A stretch of 64,000 nt of DNA from Plazaster borealis (lineage: Eukaryota > Echinodermata > Asteroidea > Forcipulatida > Labidiasteridae), in the NCBI GenBank assembly GCA_021014325.1, contig CM037459.1:19432501-19496500 (forward strand), in the 5' to 3' direction. Of the stretch, positions 56,331 through 64,000 are shown piece after piece. The first letter of the stretch is position 1. Each line of letters starts with the position of its first letter. Under the pieces are notes generated by a model. That model ran no database searches. It was not told the DNA's origin and was given only the letters and a program-made list of their open reading frames with translations. The position numbers and the translations under genes were made by a program.

Positions 56331-56337
56331 CAGTGTG

Positions 56338-56675
56338 TTAAAGGCCCTGCACTATTAGTAAGATCGAAAAACACAATGTTCACCTATTCACACATAACTT
56401 ACGTGATATAAAGTAAGTAATGGTAGAAAGGGTTCCTTAAAATATTTCTGCCTTAAATGCTATCGTTTCTGAGAAATTAGTAAAACAATAGTTTTTATTA
56501 CGCGCGATAATTTGAAAAAACAGAAAACACATAAGGTCTCTTTTCACTATTTTCTCGTGACCTCGATGACATTAAGCTCAAACTTTCACAAGTTTGTTTG
56601 TTCATGCATATGTTGAATCACAACAAATGTGGACACTGATTTTGAGCTGTTACCAAAAGTGTACAATACCTTTAA
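56338..56675. mobile_element. TTAA MITE, copy B
   Basis: 338 bases bordered by TTAA, colinear with 18477-18822 and differing by small indels. Shared interior TTGAAAAAACAGAAAACACA. Confidence 0.85.
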
Positions 56676-56767
56676 AACCATTATCTCATACACAGGTTCA
56701 ACTACAACCTATACTCAAATGAATCTCAGAGCATGAAAATTACCCGTAGATGTTGTGACAGACCATG

Positions 56768-56937
56768 TTGCCGTTGTTGTTGTTGTTGTTGTCATTGTTG
56801 AGGTTTTTGTTGTTGCTGCCGCTGCTGCTGTTGTTGTTGCTGCTGCTACTGCTGCTGCAGTTGTTATTGCTGTTGTTCGTTGTTTTTGCTGCTACTACTG
56901 CTGCTGTTGTTGTTGTTGTTATTGTCATGAGAAACAG
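56768..56937. repeat. TTG/CTG microsatellite
   Basis: Imperfect TTG, CTG and CTA triplets. Opposite-strand open frames rich in Asn/Ser or Leu/Val here are artefacts. Confidence 0.92.
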
Positions 56938-57825
56938 AGAAATGCAACGTCGTCGGCATCTCAATAGGAAATATTCCTCAGTGCGATAAATCATCGATTT
57001 TGTAAAACACCAGTGATCACTCAAACTAAATCAAATGTCATGAAACTCAGGTCAGATGTGTTACAGAAGGCAAAGTAGGCCTATTTGGTTGTGCTTCGGG
57101 ACAAATTTTAAGAAACAAATAAACACAAGCCTGGCATTGAAACACCGCCGGGCATAGGTTAAAACTCCACAGTACGTCTTTATCTTCCACTTAATGATCC
57201 AACATAATGAGGAAATCTTCAGCCAAAGATAACAAGATGATAATTTTCGTAATGGGCGATTATCTTAGTTGGGGATTCCCCTGGCTGTTTCGTAAGCCTG
57301 GCAATCTGCCGGATTGCCGGGTCTCCCGAGGCGTGTTGTCACGCTGACTAAGCTATGATCCACGGACACCAGGGGGGAGTGGGTCAAAAACGCAAATGGG
57401 GATTGAAAGTCAAAACAAATATATTGCGAGAATAGATTATCATTTATAAGAAGATTGCTGTTATTCTATTCTTTGATTCTCAATCACTGCTGTATCCATC
57501 AAACACAAAGAGACTTTGCTCAATACTACATTATGATAAAATATGGCTGAATATGCCAGTGATCGAAACAATAAAGAAGAAGAAAAAGAAAAGAAAAGAA
57601 AAAAATAAGCACTTGTTTATGAACGCTTAGTTTCGGTACCAGTTTCACTTTTCTGAATAGAATATTTTAGTGTGGGTAGTGACCTCGGGTTGTCTCTCTC
57701 CCTATGTTAATTTTCCATAATTGTATGTTATTCTTGTTTTGAATTACCTAATTATAACAGTCACAAGTACGCGCACAAAGCTTCCGGAAAAATAGTTTAA
57801 CCGTTATTCAATCTTGCCTGCAGAC

Positions 57826-57918
57826 CTTGACAACTTGTGTACGTAGAGAGTGACCTTGTACCATGCTTGTACACTGTACATGCCAGTGTATTTCACGGCA
57901 GGCAAGATTTGACACCGG
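57826..57918. repeat. Inverted repeat, ATCTTGCCTGC arms
   Basis: ATCTTGCCTGCAGACC near the left and GGCAGGCAAGAT at the right pair around ACTTGTGTACG / TGTACACTGTACA. Confidence 0.65.
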
Positions 57919-58129
57919 TCCATAATGAAGAATTTTATTGTGTATATCACAATAACCTTATTAAATCAGGAATTGTAAAATAATGACTGACCACTTGGAG
58001 ATAACTTTGAACTGGTCCTGTGGTGTTCTAGCTACCATTGTTGCCAGCTGTTTTAGGGAGAACGATGTTACCACTATCAAGAAGGAAATGAAGTCTCCTA
58101 TTCCGATTCCATATTAATTTTATTGGCCA

Positions 58130-58716
58130 TCAGCCTGGCAAGTACTCCAGAAATTAATGACCATAAAAAGCTTACTCGGTGAGAAGCTCTGTAGCTGTTA
58201 ATAGTATAGACTCTTTTGAGAAAGGATTCCGTATCGAAGTAATATGGTTTGGATAAATTGTTCGCCCCAAAACATATCAGATATCTGCGGGTTGGTGTCC
58301 GTTTGCAAATGCTGCGGCCAGATATGCGGTTGGTACCCGCTGTCACCTCGCTAAACGTGGATGGATTTGACGTTCGTGTGAAGATACAGTGACAGTTGTG
58401 TTTATGTTTTCTCAGTAAGAAATGATAATAATAGCGTAATCTTAATACAGCGCCAAAGTCCGCCAAAAATTACGCTCAAGGTGCGTCAGAGAGAAAAGAG
58501 GTGATCAAACAATTCTAGGCACATTAAAACAAAACAAAAATATCTTTTTTTTTCACAGGAACCAAAAACGGGAGTAACCAAATAGAAACCTTTTTAATAG
58601 TAGACACTGTGTTCGGCTGAAACTTTCACAAGCGACTTTTAGTGTATCTTTCTTTCTAATTTTGCCTGTAAAATCAGCGTTACGTTGGAGAAAAAAAATC
58701 TATGACCCTACCTTCA
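58130..58716. mobile_element. Dispersed repeat, GGTGAGAAGC family, copy 1
   Basis: AATTAATGACCATAAAAAGC, GGTGAGAAGCTCTGTAGC, TCGCTAAACGTGGATGGAT and GTAGACACTGTGTTCGGCTG all recur in order in 61882-62250. Copy 1 is longer because of extra sequence near 58440-58600. A 122-codon minus frame here is non-coding repeat sequence. Confidence 0.75.
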
Positions 58717-59724
58717 AGTCTGTAGGTGACAATGTAAGTTGTAGGGAATAACCCGTTTGTGGACCAGTGGTGTACCAAACAGGAAGCGCGTTACACGTTT
58801 CAATTTTTAAAAAAATAGAACTAGAAAATTGAACTATAAACTGCTCAGTCAAATGTATTTATTTAACCTATGATATACTGTTGAAAACAAACCAGGAGAC
58901 AATAGTTTTCCCAACTATATGTAATGTTTTTTTGTATTTGAAAACTATTGATTGGACATGACCAGCTCTCCATAAACAAACACTGATATGCTTCCTTTGA
59001 GATTAATTAATTTTAAAACAGTCATAAATCAGTCCTAATTGAGGAAAGTATGTTTTTGTTCTACCCCATCATTCGATGATAAAATATTATACGTGTCCTT
59101 TTGGGACACGGAATTCGATGACGTCATCAAGAGATTGACTGATTTAAGACCGTCAATGTTCCACAATGCAGTTCAGGTAATACGACATTTCCGCCACTTT
59201 AATGCCCTGACAAGGCCCATGGTGAAGCTGATGGCAACTGGTATACTAATTTGGTCACACTAACCCTTCAGGCATCTCGTAGGAAAGTCAGAATTAAAAT
59301 AATCTACGCCTATCCAAACAGTAGTTAGGCTACTCACAAAAAACAGGTGGTGGGAAGAGAAAAGAGACAGCGTAAAAAGGGTTGTTAAAACATGCATTTG
59401 TAGAAGTAGTATGACCGGTGGCGTAATCAGGGAGCAAAGACATAATTTGGGTTGTTTTTGATGTATCGAACCATGTATTTGTATATTGTTTTCGATCTCA
59501 TTTTTTTCTCTTTGGAGGGTTAGTGGACCGGTTAGGGCTAGGGTTAGAAGGACCGGTGAGTGGGACGCCCGCTATCGTCTCGAATGTCTCCCGTTGGAGT
59601 TGGCTGAAAATGTCGCTCTACTTTCTGTGACAAAAATATCATTATAGAGGTCACAAGTAACGTTCATTCCACCTGTAGCTTTCTGCCTACCTATAACAGC
59701 AAAATTGTGAACAGTTTCGAACAG

Positions 59725-60145
59725 TCTGGAGCACCGAACTCGAGTTCTGATGCGTGAGTCATCAAAGTGTGGGTTCGAATCCCGGTCATGACCAGTGTCC
59801 TTGCCAAGAAATTTTTACTATAATTGCCTCTCATCACCTAGGAGTAAATAGGTACATGTGAGGGTAGAGATTGTTGATGTGAATGATTAGCAGCATGCGC
59901 CCATTTTGGCTGCCGGTGCTGCATACGGTTATCCTCTGATTGGGTTAAGGGCAACCTCGTTCCCAGGGGCGATCGATCTCGCCGCGCCTTGTTTTTCCCA
60001 GCACGTGCTGCTCGCTCATTATACGGGTCCGGTGTCGATACGGCGTGCTGCCCATGGTAGCAAGGCTGGGTTAAGGGATCCTTGAACTTTGGTAGTAATG
60101 AGTGTAAGGTGCTTCGTTCCAATGATTGAAAGCACCTTATAAATC
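59725..60145 (+). mobile_element. tRNA-derived SINE with insertion
   Basis: GAGCACCGAACTCGAGTTCT arm, B box GGGTTCGAATCCCGGTCATG, GAGGGTAGAGATTGTTGATG, TTGGCTGCCGGTGCTGCATAC, then a GC-rich block (CGATCGATCTCGCCGCGCC) not found in other copies, and AAGCACCTTATAAATCAT at the end. Confidence 0.75.
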
Positions 60146-60514
60146 ATATGCATTTATTAATATTTTTTGGCAATTGATTCGGTTCACTCCTCCAATCACT
60201 CGTTTGGAAACGGTTAACTCGAAACGTGGTTGTCATTATAGAAAAAAAATGTCATGTCATGTTTAAAAATGAAAGTAGTTTTGCAAATAGAGCTCAATTT
60301 CTAGAACGTTTAGTTTAACACTCAATACAAACGTGTCATGCAGTGCTAAATAAAGTAATTAGTCTATTTGTTGTTTGTTTGCAGGTCTCTTGTGTCGATG
60401 TTTTTGTTTTGTAAGTGGTTTTGAATAAAATAAAGAACTGCAAACGTTTCCTTTCATGTCACGCTAATGGTAAATTTGACTGATGCACGGAGCGAATATA
60501 TAGCTAGTGTGGAC

Positions 60515-60878
60515 TTAAAGGTACACGTTACGTTAATGGAATAAAAAAAAACAAACAAAAAAATAATTAGCATACAAGTAACAACGGAGAGTTGATGAGT
60601 ACAAAACATTGTAAGAAACGACTCTCTCTGAAGTGAGTTTTTTTTGAGAAAGAGGTAATTTCTTAAAATAATAAAAACTTCTTGCAAAAGTTTTTTTTTA
60701 TTTCCTCATGAAAAACACAAATTTGTACAACAAGGTGTTTTTTTCTTTCATTTTCTTGCAACTTCGATGACCAATTGAGCCCAAATCTTCACAGGCTTGT
60801 TATTGTATGCATATGTTGGGATACACCAAGTGAGAACACTGGTCTTTGACAATTTCCAAACGTGTTCAGTGCCTTTAA
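60515..60878. mobile_element. TTAA MITE, AAGGTACACG subfamily
   Basis: Borders TTAAAGGTACACG and CGTGTTCAGTGCCTTTAA, TTAA on both sides. The phrases GAAACGACTCTCTCTGAAGT and CTTCGATGACCAATTGAGCC are the diagnostic interior. Confidence 0.82.
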
Positions 60879-61277
60879 ACTGTCAGTTTTACTTGAACCG
60901 TGGATAGGCGAGTAGTGGACTTATTTACAAACAGTGTTTTAGGTAAACTTACAGAGCAATGACCACGTAAATCTGCTATTTACTGGATATTTATTAACGG
61001 ATAATGGCTGCTCTAGTGTGTGTTTTTGTCTAGTTTCAAGTGTTAGGTCTGCACTAGTAATAATATTTGACTATTTTGCAAACAAAAATGGCGCCAATTA
61101 TGGGCGCAACTAACGCGGATTCAAGTGCCGTTTAACGCCCGGAAGTTCTGGTAATGATCTATACAACTTGTGTGAACTTTGTTACCCTTTATGTTGTATT
61201 CACAAGCTCAGACGTTAACTGTCAGACCATCTTGCACAATTTTCCCTTGTAAATAGGCCCAACTCTACATTTATAAA

Positions 61278-61675
61278 TCACCATATTTGGCAGGATTTTC
61301 CTTGGCTGATTATACCGTAGTCATCGCTGCACTGCGCATGGCTTACTGTAAGCTTCAAAACAGAACATCGCACCCAACTTTGTGAAATTGAATCGAGCGT
61401 ATCAACGACAGACGATGATGACGTCTTGTTTGCGCACGACGTGCTATTTATAAACAAAAACTCTTTTATACAAACCTTTGCAGCAGTCCGGATTACAACA
61501 AGTGCAGTCCTAACTTCATGCTTGCTCTTTCTTTTCATAGAATCATCGACCGTGATATTGCGGGCGTGGACGATTACTGATCCCGTGGAATAATGAGACG
61601 GGTGTCGATCTTCACAGTCTGACACAGTGTTTGGAGTTTCGTGGTTCGTGAGATTAGCTTTCATTTTAATTTATG
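61278..61675 (+). other. Possible promoter and leader exon ending ATG|GTAAGT
   Basis: On the plus strand TATTTATA (about 61445) is followed 230 bases later by TTTATG|GTAAGTGC, a good 5' splice site. The minus strand is open for 128 codons (61664..61278) with no recognisable motif. Either reading is weak. Confidence 0.2.
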
Positions 61676-61881
61676 GTAAGTGCAAATTGATTTTGTGATA
61701 TCATGCCCTCTTCCAAGTTATAGTGCAAAATCATCGACTTTGCATTGAGTATACCCACGGCGCCAATTTGGTTGCCGATGCTGCATACTCCAAAGGAGTT
61801 GAGATGGTTTCAGGAATTAGGCCCATTGAACACGAGTATAGAGACACAGTGTATGACGCTTTGATACAGTGTTTAAAGATA

Positions 61882-62250
61882 GATTGGTAAGTGATCCACA
61901 AATTAATGACCATACAATCTTACTTGGTGAGAAGCACTGCAGCTGTTGATAGTACAAACTATTTTGAGATAGGATTCCCTTCGAAGTATTTAGATAAGTT
62001 TTCATCCAAAAATATTTGAACCTGAGAAAATCGTTTCTCAGGGTTTTTTAGGGTTGGTGTCCCCTCGCTAAACGTGGATGGATTCGACGTTCTCGTAAAA
62101 ATACCGTGACAGTTTCTGCTGTTTTCTCAGCAAGTAGACACTGTATTCAGCTGAAACTTTCACATGTGACTTGTATTGTATCGTTCTTTATAATGTTGCC
62201 TATAAATCAGCATACGTTGACAAAAACCAATCTATGACTCTACCTTTAAA
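61882..62250. mobile_element. Dispersed repeat, GGTGAGAAGC family, copy 2
   Basis: Colinear with 58130-58716 without its extra block. A SINE tail fragment (61755-61835) lies just before it. Confidence 0.75.
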
Positions 62251-62663
62251 ATTACCCGGTCGTTTTCGGCAAATAAGCGGTCAATTGAAACGTTATTATA
62301 TTTCACGCGAAGTTGAAAGCTCCTCAAAACAGTCATTCAGTTTCAATTAACGTGCAAGCATTTGTTCTTTTACGTCATGGTATTAAAACGTTCAATTTAA
62401 AAATAAACTCGAACAGCTTTCGAATTTGCAGCAACTTTTCGCAGTAGTTGCGCCTACTTTGCTGAATTAATGCCGTTTTTTGCATGGTTAAAAAGAAAGC
62501 CCTATAAATTTAATTGCATATAGTACTATACATTCGCATGCCTGAAAGTGAAATTAAATTACGGTTTCAACTGAAGAGACAAAATCGCTTTAATACGGAT
62601 GCATGAAAAGGAAATAGGCAGAAATATACTACTTTTGTGCCGAAGATGACCATGAAATTCACT

Positions 62664-62668
<5 letters not shown>

Positions 62669-62724
<56 letters not shown>
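62669..62724. repeat. (TA)n microsatellite
   Basis: About 27 TA units, uninterrupted, followed by AAAGGATTGG of the next MITE. Confidence 0.97.
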
Positions 62725-62727
<3 letters not shown>

Positions 62728-63050
62728 GATTGGTAGAGCTGACAAAATAGTCGCAGACAGTGTTCATATTTTTTGTGATCAACCATACACATCAAAATAA
62801 TAAACCTGTGAAAATTTGGGCTTAATCCGTTGTGTGAGTCAGGAGATAATAGTGAAAACCATGCACAATTTTCAGCATGTAAACACATTGTCCTGAATCA
62901 GCTGTTGTGTTTCTCTTTTTTAGGTTTTCAGATACAGTTTTCTTGAATATTTCAGAGGGAAATATTTCACCGGAAAAATGGTTCTAGTATGAACTTAATC
63001 AGTAAGCCTTCAGAATAAAATTAAACAATGATGTTTTTTATCCTTACCAA
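62725..63050. mobile_element. TTAA-type MITE, AGAGCTGACAAAATAGTC subfamily, copy 1
   Basis: Shares AGAGCTGACAAAATAGTC, CAGACAGTGTTCAT and CCATGCACAATTTTCAGCAT with the copy at 63479-63980. One end appears lost into the (TA)n tract. Confidence 0.7.
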
Positions 63051-63478
63051 TCATGTATGAAACTATACGAATGCACGAAAGAATAGGCTGAAATATGCTG
63101 CTTTTTGTGCCGAAAAGGACCATCAGGAAAACCTAGATAAAACATTTCTCTGAGGTAGTCTAGCAAATACAGTTATGAGAGGTACCATTGTTCGAATTGC
63201 TCTACCTCCATGGTTAAAGTAACCCACAATTGGTTGCGTAGGACTACTACGAGGGTACCACCCACCCAATACGTCATGCACTCTCAGAAGGCATGTCCCT
63301 TAAGATCTCACACAGACCCATTTCTGCTTCCTGTATGGCGGGAACTTCTGCAAAGTGTAATCAGTGACATTTCGGCTTCCTGTCTTACGATAAGATCACT
63401 GACTATCTCTACTTGATATGGGGGCATTTGATTGGTCTAGACAAGGGCAGTCGATAACGCACCAAGTCCATGATCACT

Positions 63479-63980
63479 TTAAAGGTATACAAAACATGAG
63501 TGGTTGAGTTTGGCAAACAGACCAATTATTTTCTGTCCGAAAACTTGTTTTTAATTTTGGAACCCCAATTTATGCCGTCTGAAATGCATCAAAGTGCGAG
63601 AAAAAAAAACTATTCCCAATATGGTGATGTAAAGGATTAATAGAGCTGACAAAATAGTCACAGACAGTGTTCATGTTTTGTGTGATCAATATGAAATTAA
63701 AAACCTGTAAAATCTTGGGCTCAATCTGTTGTGTGAGTCGAGAGAAAATAGTGAAAACCATGCACAATTTTCAGCATGTAAACACAATGTCCTTAGACTT
63801 TTGGTTGTAACAACCGAAAGCAGATGTTGCGTTTTTTTAAATAGGTTTTCGAATATGACTTCATATTAAAGGGAAATATTTCACCGAAAAAATAGTTCTA
63901 GTATAACTTCAAATCGGTGAGCTTTCAGACTAAAATTAAACAATGACGTTTATGTCAAATTCTGTATAATGCCTTTATCG
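63479..63980. mobile_element. TTAA-type MITE, AGAGCTGACAAAATAGTC subfamily, copy 2
   Basis: Begins at TTAAAGGTATACAAAAC and ends near ATAATGCCTTTATCG at the window edge. Contains AAATATTTCACCG and TTAAACAATGACG shared with copy 1. Confidence 0.65.
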
Positions 63981-64000
63981 TTCAGTAATGTCTCATTTCG

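Noticed and set aside
56740..57024. Frames rich in Asn/Ser, Leu or Val
   Set aside because: Translation of a TTG/CTG microsatellite.
58098..58466. 122-codon minus-strand frame
   Set aside because: Lies in a dispersed repeat whose other copy (61882-62250) breaks the frame.

Overview
This is an intron-rich, AT-rich animal nuclear sequence: GT-AG introns, short exons, tRNA-derived SINEs, a decayed LINE and very many palindromic (foldback) transposable elements. The gene content is deuterostome-like. Two of the repeat families, TTAA-flanked elements with a conserved interior and GGGCCCAATTTCATAGAGC palindromes, resemble repeats I associate with echinoderms, and sea stars in particular. The echinoderm assignment is therefore likely but rests on memory, not on a search. 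I see no bacterial, viral or CRISPR feature.

Layout. (1) 1-5582: the first two coding exons of PIGB (GPI mannosyltransferase 3) on the minus strand, joined across an apparent U12-type AT-AC intron. Head to head on the plus strand is a 79-codon ORF that looks like PIGBOS1, the PIGB-opposite-strand mitochondrial microprotein. (2) 9480-11697: a two-exon UQCR11 gene (complex III subunit 10) on the minus strand. (3) 15714-20257: a two-exon cytosolic HSP70 gene on the minus strand, with a 2.6 kb intron. (4) 20258-20774: a compact divergent promoter with three perfect heat-shock elements, a TATA box facing HSP70 and a CRE palindrome. (5) 20775-41217: a ten-exon plus-strand gene for UBL7, a UBL-UBA protein of 391 residues; all ten exons join in frame with canonical splice sites. 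(6) 41218-64000: about 23 kb with no gene I can identify, full of tandem arrays, SINEs, foldback elements and microsatellites, with a few weak orphan exon candidates at 49.8-52.7 kb and 61.3-61.7 kb.

The genes serve protein and membrane homeostasis: GPI anchor synthesis, a mitochondrial outer-membrane microprotein, a respiratory-chain subunit, a chaperone and a ubiquitin-like protein. Two neighbouring pairs are divergent (PIGB/PIGBOS1 and HSP70/UBL7), so shared promoter control is the most testable biological idea here.

Limits: exon boundaries come from reading splice sites and reading-frame continuity. Family names come from recognised protein similarity, and repeat coordinates are approximate to tens of bases unless an exact boundary is described.
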